This document shows positions 11,772 through 21,728 of a stretch of DNA of 64,000 bases, piece by piece. Positions within the stretch are counted from its first letter, which is position 1, and each line of letters starts with the position of its first letter. Origin of the DNA: Symsagittifera roscoffensis (taxonomy: Eukaryota; Xenacoelomorpha; Acoela; Convolutidae); assembly GCF_963678635.1 (NCBI RefSeq), contig NW_026970668.1, forward strand, positions 101,684 through 165,683, given 5' to 3'. Made by a program: the position numbers and the translations under genes. The notes under the pieces are model-generated. The model was not told the origin of the DNA and made no database searches. It worked only from the letters and a program-made list of their open reading frames with translations.

Positions 11772-13644
11772 GAAATAGAACAAGACTTAATTCTGAGAAA
11801 TTTTTGTTAAGAAAACGGATAAATCAGTCAGTCACACATTCTAAAGAAACCTACAGATATGCTCAGCAAAAGAATTGCACATCTAGGAGTTATTCATAAC
11901 TTTAGTTCAGCTTTTACGGAAGGATTTAAAAACGTAATTCTTCAAAAACTCAATTTTGGACTCGGAGATTCAGATATTGAAACATAGAAGAGATAAAAAA
12001 AATCAAATCAACGAATTATTTCACTGGTAAAAGCCCGAAAGGAATAGGTGTAAGGATATGAAAACTATTCACTTTCATTCGAAATTTTTTTGAAAATTTT
12101 AATGATACAGTCAGCAATCTTAAGGATAGTCAATTAAACACTTTGTTTTTTGATTTTCACGATTGATACATCACAAACAAAAACGAAATGGTAGATCTTT
12201 TTTTCTGAGAGAGGGGGTTTGTAGGTTATGGACAACTGATAGTAGTTTACAGTAGAAACTTCTTAGTACTCCTTAGAAATTCTTGAAAATTGTACTGCTG
12301 AATTAAGGCATCACCTGACTAGCTTATCGGGCCTTTTGATGTACTTGCATAAAATTATGGAAAGTGACAAAGGTCTGTTGAATAGTTTCTGATATCAAAA
12401 CGTTTTACTATTTTTATTATGATTAAGAAAAATGGTTAGTGGTTTAATTTGTTCCTTTTCAGACGAGTTTTTAGTCTTGTAAAGTCTGGGGAAACAACAG
12501 ATAAACTAGTTAAAAAATATAACATTTCATTAACAAAATTCTTACTTTTCGATAACAAAAACGAAGCGATATATTGGTAATAAACTTTTCAAAAAAGTAG
12601 GAAATGTAGAAAAGAAGGTAATATGTTTTTTTTTGCGCAGTTCGATTTCCTAAATGAAAAAACTTGGACTGTAATTTTTAAAATGTCATCAGAACTTTAA
12701 TTCTATTTTGGCAGATCGTTTTGTTCAGCTTAAGCAAAAGAGAAAACACTTTTAGCAGCAATTTTTCAATTAAAAAGCCCAAAATTTTTATCGTTTTTCT
12801 GTGCCATATAACACTTTCGGTAAAATGGAGGAAAAGCGTCGTTCAATACAAATAACCAAAGTTTTTTCATAATTAGAGCTTCAATTTTCACGTCACAACT
12901 CAAATTCAAATTAGGAGTTTCAGCTTTAAAACAATTACTACTTCCTTCAGACACTTTGCGGCGTTTTCTCAAATGAGATCTTCAGAGGTTTCCCCGACAA
13001 TTCGCAATGATAGTCTCCAATGATATTCGCTCTACTTTTTGTATATAGTCCTTGTTGGTAAAATGGCTACGCGTTTGCGAAATTGCGGCGGTCAATATTC
13101 TGCTGGTTAAAATAAGCTATTTGAACTAGAATGTTAATTAAATAATTTGTTGGCTGACAATTCGACCAATAAAAAAAAAGATTTGAAATTTTTTTTTTAG
13201 AAATGGGACCAATTATTTTGGTGCAAATGATAAATATTACAAATAGGACTTCACCGTAAAAAGACTGTTATTTTAATTTAACTGACTTCGAACTAGAATC
13301 ACCGACCACAACTTTTTTTTCGTAATTTGATAGTCTTCCATTTCTATAATCCAGCGTAGCGTTATCATCTCAACGTTATCGCCTCAGATCATTTAGCCAA
13401 ACTCGCAATCACCTCTTCTCTTTTCAAACTACATCTAATGTGGGCAATGTTTTTTGCTTATGAATGGTGCGCGTGTTTGACGGCAAAAAAACTCTGTTTT
13501 GGCGTTGAATAAATCAGCAGTTTATTCGTTTCCTATTTTTTTTGTCCATGCAATATATTCAGAACCATTTACCGGTGAAACCTTTTGTCAAAATACAGTG
13601 CAAACACTTCTGGAGCGCCGCTATTATTATTTCGTGGCTAAATC

Positions 13645-13919
13645 ATGGATGTGTCAGCTATACCTGATGAGGCTAACTTCACCGGTGACATTGAATTGAA
13701 CTGGGCGCTTCAAATAGCAATTAAATCAGACTCATATGTCCTGTTTCCTCTTTTGTGTCTCATTGCGCTCGCATGTGACAGTTTGTTCATCGCCACTCTC
13801 TGCAACATGGGCGTGAAAAGATCCTCAATTTTGCTGATGATACTGGTGGCGTTCACCGACATTGCCCAAGCCATTGGTTTAATCGGGTTCGTAGAATTCG
13901 TAGAAAGGAATGTTCAACG
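13645..13919 (+). CDS. Receptor first coding exon, copy 4 (U4), intact and nearest to the shared exons
   Basis: This 275-nt exon encodes residues 1-91 and two bases of Arg92. ATG is followed by DVSAIPDEANFTGDIELNW, with Asn11 glycosylation, then TM1 (about 31-53) and TM2 (61-84, ILLMILVAFTDIAQAIGLIG). The donor is CG|GTGCTT, phase 2, matching the acceptor phase at 19034. Spliced there it gives ERNVQ-R-VRFGVFSKTACK, a plausible first extracellular loop leading to the TM3 cysteine. About 80 nt upstream, a T-rich tract ends in ATATTCAG|AACC (near 13562), a good acceptor that could receive a 5' noncoding exon or a spliced leader. Being intact and closest to the middle exon, it is the likeliest constitutive first exon. 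Confidence 0.7.
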
Positions 13920-14008
13920 GTGCTTTTGGGTATTTGTTGAAAAATTGGTACAAAAAATTTATAAACAGAACAAGTATGGTTTTTCAAGCCACGTTGTATG
14001 ATTTTCAG

Positions 14009-14149
14009 AAGTACAAAAATGATCTTTCTAAGGAAAATTTTGCGAGTATCAGTAGCTTCAGAAACTTCACATCTGGTTCAAGCGGTTTTATTATCAGTCT
14101 TAGAACTAGCAACAAATCTTCTGACTGTTCCTCAACATGCCTGGCTTAG
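14009..14149 (+). other. Conserved segment after TTTCAG, possible cassette exon (five copies)
   Basis: Each first-exon copy is followed by an AG acceptor (GATTTTCAG or GACTTTCAG) and a similar segment: 736-876, 6199-6339, 9722 onward (cut by the 730-bp duplication), 10451-10591 and this one. One frame is open to a stop in four copies (ends SSFRNF..., SDCSST-CLA or YLA); copy 3a has an early stop there. The frame that would follow from the phase 2 donor is open in U1 and U4 but stops inside U2 and U3. Any product including it would end after TM2. A GT-type donor after it (AACAAG|GTAAAC) exists in U2 and U3 only. It may be simply intron. Low confidence as an exon. Confidence 0.25.
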
Positions 14150-15349
14150 ATTTTAGCAAAATCTAATCAAATTTAAAAACAAGGGAAACTTTTTGAATTT
14201 TGAAACGTCTCCTCACACGCGTACAAAATGGTATATTCAGCACTTAGTAACACAACATTTAGATCAATTAGCTGGCGTTGTTTCAATTTGAAAGGATTTG
14301 AAATGTTTTGGCACGTACGGTTTGATTTTTTGTACATAGTGGATTTTCTATACAAGATCTGAAATTTTTGTTTTACATAAGTTGATTCTGAAATCTAAAA
14401 TTCGTTAGTTCAGATTCTTGATAAGAATTTGTAAATTTTGGATCCGTAACTTGAATCTGAAATGAAAAACTTTAGATTTGAAATAACCTTGAAAACTAAC
14501 TTTGAAATAACCATGACAACTAACTTCCATCTGAAGTTAGATCTCAGAAACCGTTTTTTAAACTAACTTGCAATATATGCCTTTTGGGCAAAACATCTGA
14601 ATTTTCATTTTTTTCATTTTCAATTCTTTTAAAATAGAATTATAATTAGGTTAATTAGCATTAAAAAAACTTCCAATTAAATGCACAAAGTTGATTATTA
14701 TTGAAAATTTATCAAATTTTGAATTTCATGCGCTACTCATGCATTTCCGAGGCTTATCTAACGTTTCGGGAAACATAATTCAGCAATTTTAGATTAGAAA
14801 TTTTGTATTAACTACCAGCAGCTGGCATAAACTATAGATACACAACTTTGCTAAATTGCAAAGTTACGTCAGTATCATTGATATTTTCGGATTAGCCAGA
14901 AAAAAACACGAAAAACAAAAGTTCAGATATGAAACTGGATCTGAATCAATCCATTCATAAAGTATTCATGCGTAATTTTGACAATTCATGACCCAATTCA
15001 AATCTGAAATTTAGATTTGAAAAAGATTTTTTTCAGGTCTGATTTAGAATTTTTACTGGGTACGAGTTGACAAAAGTATCAAAAAACTACCAAAATTGAA
15101 TAATGTTATGCCTCATAACTGTGGTTAGATCGACAAGACCTGTTCAGTTGGTTGCTAATTTTTTAAGTAAGTAGCAATGTACAGCTCACTCTATACCATT
15201 AAGTACCTTTGCAAATTTTCAGCCATAGATTTAAATTTATGTTTTTTTTTGGCTTCCAAGTAAAATAGCCTTTCTTGTCGCAAAATGGCAAATATTCCGA
15301 ATGTGCAAAATAGACATGTGCATGATTTGCGTATTATTTTGGAGGTGGC

Positions 15350-18079
15350 TTGTTGTTGTTGTTGGCCGTAGGATTTCGTCTACTCGTCGTTGGGTTCGGG
15401 GGTTGTGGGGCTGTCCTCTCAGGTTGCTTCCATAGGTCAATTGGTTTGAGGGTAGTCGGGTTGAGGTTAAAGTTGAAGAGGTGTTTGGTTGTATGGGGCT
15501 CGCGGTTACAGACTGGGTAGAAGTCGAATACAGAGTTGTCATTTCTATAAATTCTATGTCTGTACGAGTTTTGGGACTTCGAGTAGCCGGATCGAAGTTG
15601 AGCGAGGGTTCTCCTTGTGCTCCTGGGGCGTTGTTGTTTGTCCTTCGCTATTGTTGGAGCTCTCTCATCCAGTACTGGTGAGTTTTCATAGCTGAGGAGA
15701 GCGTCTGATACTTCATTTGTGTGTATTTCTTTGGGAAAATTGCGATATTTTTTCTCGTTCAGGGGTTCGTTGTTGTTGAGGAGGGGTTCGATGTAGCGTT
15801 CTTCATAGCTTGTTTGTAGGGTTTCTCTCATGAGTCTGGAGGTGTCTTGGGTTCTTTTGTCAGGTGGTTCCCGGGCTGACCTGGTAGGTGGTTGGCAGGG
15901 TGGTGTTGGATGGTACGGAGCCGCAGGTGTCTCCTAATGGGAAGAATGGTGGTTTCTTGGTGAAGATGGTCTATGTGGGACATTGTGTGGCAACCTGTGA
16001 TTGTTCTGAGGGCGCTGTTTTGGATTTTTTGAAGTTTTTCCACGTTACTGTCGGAGAGAGTGGGTGTGATCACAGGTTTGGCGTACTCGAGTTTCGTATC
16101 ACTACGGCTTTCTAGGTCACGAGTAGTGTTTCTTTGTCCTGATCCCAATCTGTGCCTGAGAGCGCCTTCAGGAAGTTGTTTCGTTGAGAGCATTTTTGCG
16201 CTGTTTCTCTGCAGTGCGGCCCGAAGTTATGCATCGTGTCCAACGTGACTCCGAATTTTTTTGGCTGTTTTTCATCTTGATTGTGGTTTTGTTGATTTTG
16301 ACATCAGGGTTTGTCTTAAATTGGTCGGTTTGCGGCGGTGTTATCAGCGTGACGAAGCTTTTGTCGATAGAGATCTTCAGGTTGCGATCTTCGAAGAACT
16401 GTACTAGATCTTTCAAGAAGTTTGTCTGTTTTCCCGCCATTTCAGAAATGTTAGTGCCGAAAATAATCGAGGTGAAATCGTCTGCGTAGGACTTGATGGT
16501 TATGTCGGGAGGGGGACTCGGCGCGTCTGCGACATAGAAATTAAACAGCAGAGGTGATAGCACAGACCCTTGGGTACTCCGAAGCGATCAACGCGGGCTT
16601 CAGAGAGGGAGTCGTGGAACAGCGTTTTAGCTTGACGACCTTGTAGGAAGTTGGCGAGCCATCTCTTAAATGCACCGGGTGTGGCAATAAGTTCGAGCAG
16701 TTTGAGTGTTTCACGGTGTCGAAAGCTTTTGACAGGTCTATTGCTACGAGAACAGTTCTGTCTGCAGGTTTATTTTTGTTGAACTCATTCGAAATGGCTG
16801 TGGCAATGTCACAGAGAGCGGTGACTGTCGAGTGTTTCGACCGGAAACCGTGCTGGTGGGCGGCGAAGTTGAAGAGTTTGAGAATCGTGGGTTGGAGCCA
16901 TTTTTCCAGGATCTTCGAGGCCGGACAGAGCAGAGAGACGGGTCTATATGATTCGCTAAGGCCCGTGTCTTTGCCAGGTTTCAGCAGAGGAACGATAATG
17001 GACGACTTCCAAATGGCTCGGATTTGGCACTTGCTGAGCGACAGGTGGAAGATCTCGGTCAGGTACTTGAGGGCGGCGGGGCCTAGGTGTTTCAGGTGAG
17101 CGGTCGACATATTGTCTGTGCCATAGGTTTTAGAGTTTTTGGCTTTCTGGATTGCCGACTTTACTTGCTGGTAGGTGACGGTGGGGGCGTCGGAGAGCGG
17201 TTGTTTGTTTATTGCGTTCAGGATCTTCCTGTTGGTTCTGATCGAAGAGTTATGTATGGGTTGGCGTACTGCAGGTTGAAGGCGTTGCTCGTGTTGCTGG
17301 CATCTTTGTATGTGGTGTTTTTGAAGCGGATGCCTTGATTTGCGGGTGCGCGTTGCTTTTTCCCGCTGACAGCTCCGATTTTTTTCCAGAGTTTGTTAAC
17401 GTTGGTACTTCGGTCGATTTCTCAGTGCATCTTTTTGTGAGAAGGAAGTGTATTCTGGCGTTCAAGATCGGAATGTCTTCAGAGTGAGGGTTATTTTTTC
17501 TGATGGTGTCCCTCTGCTTTATGAGACGAGAGGCTTCAGGTGGAATGTTTGGCTTGGCCGACGGGATAAGTCCACGAGGATTGTTGTGAGCTGAGGCTGA
17601 GTGGATGATTTTCCTGAAGACCTTCTCTCCACTGTGGGCATCAGTCGGCCAGTCTTTTTCGAGGAAGAGTCTTTCTGTCTCCTGTTTGAGGCCTTCCCAG
17701 TCGGCCCTCCCGAGGTTAACGAAAGTGCGTTTCGGAGCTCTGGTTTCCGTGTCTCGTTTCAGCTCGATTTTGAGAGGGAGGTGGTCTGAGCCCAGTGTGA
17801 TCTCTGTTTTCCAGGTGAGGTCGAGTAGCAGATCAGATGAAGCCAGGCTGATATTGGGCGACGAAGGCTGGTCACCTTTAGGCAAGCGTGTGGGGTGTTT
17901 CGCATTAAGGACGCCAAACGAGGAGTCGTCAATTTCTTGTGGCAGGTCAGCGCCCCTGGTATTTTCCGGATTGGTTGAATGCCATAACGTGCAGTGCGCG
18001 TTTGCCTCTCCCGCCAGAATCGTGCGGTTGGTGTAGAGCAACGCTTGTAATGACGCTCGGTAGCTCGGAGGACAGCTGC
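15350..18079 (-). mobile_element. LINE-A, longest copy: endonuclease C-terminal half, reverse transcriptase and C-terminal domain
   Basis: Read on the minus strand. Part of an AP endonuclease has GEANAHCTLW (usual GDFNAH..W) and SDHLPL. The reverse transcriptase has LLKPGKDTGLSESYRPVSLL, QHGFRSKHST, AIDLSKAFDTV and the YADDF active site near 16480. The C-terminal region has RRTLAQLRSG and a degenerate Cys/His knuckle before KHLFNF. The 3' end is a (CAA)n tail. This order and the motifs fit the Jockey-superfamily non-LTR elements. The coding sequence lies in several frames (breaks near 17100-17250, 16550, 16180 and 15830), so it is not active. ORF1 and the endonuclease N-terminus are missing: the copy is 5' truncated at about 18080, where a GTAGTA-type microsatellite begins. 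It is in the same site as the three short copies. Confidence 0.85.
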
Positions 18080-18136
18080 TGGTGGGAGTAATACAGTAGT
18101 AATAGAATAGTAGTATTAGTACAGTAGTAATACATT
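18080..18136 (+). repeat. GTAGTAATA microsatellite at the LINE-A 5' end
   Basis: Imperfect repeats of AGTAGTAATA and AGTAGTATTAGTAC mark the junction between the truncated LINE-A and the following 460-bp repeat. It may be filler added at insertion. Confidence 0.6.
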
Positions 18137-18144
18137 TAGTTGAT

Positions 18145-18604
18145 AATAACCACGAAAAACAATAGTTCAGATATGAAACTGGATCTGAATTAACCCATTT
18201 ACAAAGTAGTCAAGCGTTATTTTGGCATTTCATGACCCAATTCAAATCTGAAATTTAGATTTAAAAAAGATTATTTCAGGTCTGAATTAGAACTATTACT
18301 GGGTCGAAAAACTACCAAAATTGAAAAATGTTAAGTCTCATAACTTTAGAAAAACTAGTCTTAGTAAAAAAACTGTTGAATAATGAAAAAATGGAATGGT
18401 TTCTTCGACAAGACCTGTTTAGTCGGTTGCTAATTTTTTAAATAATTAGCAATGTACAGCTCACTCTTTACCATTAAGTACCGTTGCAAATTTTCGGCCT
18501 TGATTTTAAGTTAATTTTTCGGCTTCCAAGTAAAATAGCCTTTCTTGTCGCAAAATGGCAATTATTCCAAATGCGCAAATAGACATGTGCATGATTTGCG
18601 TTTT
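18145..18604 (+). repeat. Direct repeat of the LINE-A insertion flank (about 460 bp)
   Basis: This copies the sequence at about 14895-15345 (and 1650-2150) that precedes LINE-A, up to the insertion point in GCATGATTTGCG...GGCTTGT, but without a LINE. It lies on the other side of the long LINE-A copy, so LINE-A is flanked by direct repeats. Divergence is visible at many bases. After 18604 the sequence becomes unique. Confidence 0.75.
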
Positions 18605-19033
18605 CTTTCGGAGACGGCTTGTACTTATACGGCTCAGAGACAAAAATTTACCCTTAAAACAGGGTTCGAAGTTTTTGGTCAAGGTTGTTGGTGGCATCAA
18701 AAATTTGAAAGGTTATACATTTATGTTTTCATGATTCCGCTCCAAACATGCTCTTTTAAATGTGATTCTGCTCCACTATTTGTTCTACTCGATATCTGCA
18801 TTAAAAAAAAATTTGCGTCAAAATTGAAATGTAAACTAAACGGTGATATAAACTAAGCATATCACAAAGCGAGAAACTTCTACGCTATTTAAGACCAGAA
18901 AACTGCACTCTTCGAGAACGCTCTGATCATTAAATTGAGCAACATTTGAACAAAATTGCATGTAAATCTGAGCACCGTCTTAAGCAAAAGGCTTAAAATT
19001 ATCCGAAAGAGACCCATTTTTTTTCTGTTTCAG
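18605..19033 (+). other. Intron sequence before the middle receptor exon
   Basis: Unique AT-rich sequence with no recognisable coding or mobile content. It ends in TTTTTTTTCTGTTTCAG, a strong polypyrimidine tract and acceptor for the exon at 19034. Confidence 0.6.
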
Positions 19034-19423
19034 TGTCAGATTTGGTGTGTTCTCCAAAACTGCCTGTAAAGTTTCAAGATGGTTAGCAATGACAACTATA
19101 ACAGCTGCGTACAGTGAGCAGTTTCTCTTGAGCTTGGATCGGTTCTTGGTTATCAAAAACCATAGTTGGTACATTGACAAGTGCATGTACAACAAGTGGT
19201 ACCCAATCATAGCGACAGCACTGAACTATACGATGATGGCTTGCGTACCTTTTCTACTGTCTTGGTTCGCTATCACACACGACCCAGAATCTGACTTGTG
19301 CCATATACGAGAATCATTGGCTGACTCAAAGAAATATTCACTGGCAGTGTACTGGGTTTTCTTCTGTGCTCTGGCTTGTTGCTCAATTCTGTTTCTCAAT
19401 ATTTATATCATGACTCATCAAAG
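19034..19423 (+). CDS. Receptor middle exon: TM3, TM4, TM5
   Basis: This 390-nt exon is flanked by TTTCAG and GTAAGC and is phase 2 at both ends. It encodes VRFGVFSKTACKVSRW, then TM3 ending LLSLDRFLVI, where DRF takes the place of the class A DRY motif. TM4 follows (YPIIATALNYTMMACVPFLL), then an extracellular loop with Cys181 (ESDLCHI) and TM5 (YSLAVYWVFFCALACCSILF), ending NIYIMTHQ plus two bases of Arg222. Cys103 before TM3 and Cys181 are placed for the conserved disulfide. The RFG....CK pattern before TM3 is typical of family A first loops. This is the only copy in the window, so it is shared by any first exon used. Confidence 0.82.
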
Positions 19424-19944
19424 GTAAGCTAAAACACGTAGACAAAAACCTGAGGTGGAGGTGGGTTGCCTAACAAACATCTAATGTTAAAAGCTTAATT
19501 TGTATATTAACAATGACCGCTGTTTAAGTAACAATCAATGAAGACAAAGACACATGCAAATTTTGTCAACGCCAATGTCAGTTATAACTAAACTGTGCTG
19601 AATCTAACACTTGCTCATCTGCTATTGAACGATTATAATTGCACGTTATTCTATTGATACATCTGTGTACCAATTTTTTTCTATGCTACTATGTACCAAT
19701 TTATTGTTGTTCCGACTTTCGTAACCAAAGTAACGGAATATTTGTGCTCGGGTGGTTTGTTGAGACAAATTTCGACGTTTTAACTAGCCAATTTTCACGG
19801 AACTTTTTATATCAATCGAAAGGTATTGTTGTCCCGCGCTTAGGTTTGAAAAGATATTCCACCTTTATATTTGAAAAGATAATTATTGAAAATTATTACC
19901 GCTCGATATACCTCACAAAGCAGCCGGAACAATCAGGGCTTCGT
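19424..19944 (+). other. Start of the 27.5-kb receptor intron, no recognised element
   Basis: AT-rich sequence after the GTAAGC donor. A 112-residue open frame at 19639-19977 has no family likeness and no start context, and I regard it as chance. Confidence 0.5.
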
Positions 19945-20333
19945 CCGGATACGAGCAGTCGTGTTTTACTTACATAAACTCTATAGCTGACAAGAGAGTG
20001 TTAAATTTAGCAACTTCTAACTGGCATTAACTTGTGCATAACTGGCAGGTGTCTGACTTCATAGGTTGCTACGCAAGCAACGGATATCACACAGCCACAC
20101 AAACCATACTTTTCTTTTTACAATCCAAAAAAGATGCTTCCTAGAAAGAAGAAATAACGGCAAAACCCCATCGTGAAAGCCACTGATATTTTTTTTTCAA
20201 ATTGCCACCTAAAATAATTTCTCACTGATTCAGTTCTAGTTCTCTGTAAATTCAGCTTTGCATCAATCTATGTTCAATACCGTTTTTGTTTCGATCTAAG
20301 ATAAAAAAAAATAACAAGACTGCTCGTATCAGG
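19945..20333. mobile_element. Short inverted-repeat element (MITE-like), 389 bp
   Basis: The left end CCGGATACGAGCAGTCGTGT and the right end, read inward on the minus strand as CCTGATACGAGCAGTCTTGT, pair at 18 of 20 positions. The interior is AT-rich and noncoding. No clear target-site duplication is visible, so the superfamily is unassigned. Confidence 0.55.
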
Positions 20334-20950
20334 TCAAAGCACTTTAATGTCTATAGACTAATGTTCAAATAAACAAAAAAGATGAAATTTTCAACAGAGG
20401 GAAAACATAATTGTTTTTGTTCTATAAAAAAGCATTCTCCCTCGCGCTTTTTAAGTTCCAAAGTAATATATTTTGCATTAATTAGAACATACAGCATGCC
20501 TTTGATCAATTTGAAACTATTTCTCAGTCTTAATAAATCGCCGCTTTTGCTCTAGTATCACGAATTATATCGCGCGTTAATTCACCCGATTTATCAGTCC
20601 AAAAATTTTCAAAAATATTTCGCAAATTGTTTTTTAAATAATCAGGTATCTCAAGACAACAAGAAAGTTTAGATGAACTGAATTATTTCCGTCAACAATG
20701 GCTAGTTGATATAAAATTAGCTTGAAAAAAGGACTCGATCAAATTATTCCGTCAATTTTTTCGTTGTCGGAATTGAAAAAAGATACACACGCTTAACCGA
20801 AATCTCGGTCGTGCATACTACAACAATTTCGAGCAACCTTTTTTGCAAAATTGAACATCTTTAGTGCAATATTGCTTGAAATGTACGATTCAACACTTTC
20901 GTGGAGGAAACTTCTAAATCAGGTTTTTTGTTAATGTTATGGCATTCGAG
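20334..20950. other. Intron, nothing recognised
   Basis: AT-rich sequence with A/T runs and no open frame, motif or repeat that I could support. Confidence 0.5.
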
Positions 20951-21240
20951 GCACTTAGAGGCAATTAGCATAGTGGTAAGGCACTTAGTATAATGGTAAG
21001 GCGTTCACTTTGAAATTATCAGATCGCGTATTCGATTCCATGTCATGGCAATGATAGTGTGTGAGGGCGAGCTCTCACTTGACCTCTAGCTTCAGGTGTA
21101 ATTCAGCCTGACCGATTTCGGCTGCAATAGTGGTAATACGTGAAAGATCTAGACGCAAAAAAGAGCTTCGCTCAGCAAAATAACACAGTCTGGAAAGTGG
21201 GAGATAATACATGTAAGAGCAACCTGGTTGTTTTTTTTAG
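20951..21240 (+). mobile_element. tRNA-headed SINE candidate
   Basis: The head has a polymerase III A-box-like TTAGTATAATGGTAAGGC and a B-box-like TATTCGATTCC spaced as in a tRNA. The middle CACTTTGAAAT recalls a tRNA-Gln (TTG) anticodon loop, but the anticodon stem does not pair. The A-box part is partly doubled (TTAGCATAGTGGTAAGGC just before). About 200 nt of unrelated body follows, then a T run at about 21231. These points fit a tRNA-derived SINE rather than a working tRNA gene. Confidence 0.45.
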
Positions 21241-21728
21241 CAATAAAATAGGTTTCAACCAAGTCTTGAGTTAGCCTTCTGTTCTTTGGTTTCATTTGCT
21301 CAGCGAATCGTTCTTCCCCTATTTCTACGAAATTTTGATAATGTTGGGTCGTTGAACTCGAATCTATTTCAATTTAAGTCAAGCTGAGTTATTTTCCCAA
21401 TGAAATCATGTAGTCTTGTAGGTTTGCGGTTCCGTTAGATGTGAAGGTTTGGTACAAAAACAAAACCGCTATCTCGAATAAGCATTGGTTAGTGACTAAG
21501 TTCAAAAATCTATGTGTATATGAGGGTAAAAGTTATTGTTTTACCATTGGTTATTCGATTTGAATTGTTACCACATTTTTCTTTTTTTTTGCGTTCGGCG
21601 TTGTTCCTTAACTAATTGTTCGCGTTTTTGGTAAGATGTCAATTTGGTTGGTAATTTTGACAACCAATATATTTGCAGTTTATTTATTCTAAATAAAAAA
21701 ACTTCAACTTATGGCTCTTCAATTGTTG
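21241..21728. other. Intron, nothing recognised
   Basis: AT-rich sequence between the SINE candidate and the next inverted-repeat element. No supported feature. Confidence 0.5.

Larger units (their letters stand above)
1..18604 (+). repeat. Tandem array of receptor first-exon cassettes (four units)
   Basis: Units begin at the shared sequence around 'ACTGACTTCGAACTA': U1 about 1-5452, U2 5453-9032, U3 9033-13279, U4 from 13280. Each carries a TM1-TM2 exon, a downstream conserved segment with TTTCAG, and a minus-strand LINE-A piece in the same site. U1-U3 also carry a spacer of about 1.4 kb that U4 lacks. U1 and U4 share about 0.7 kb (for example 14490-15170) that is missing from U2 and U3, so U2 and U3 are sister copies. 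The U2 and U3 spacers are nearly identical at an offset of about 4.25 kb. U1 holds an extra 1149-bp duplication and U3 an extra 730-bp exon duplication. The order of events is inferred from shared deletions, not computed. Confidence 0.9.

Noticed and set aside
20975-21045. Functional tRNA-Gln gene
   Set aside because: A-box- and B-box-like sequences are present, but the anticodon and acceptor stems do not pair. A SINE head fits better.
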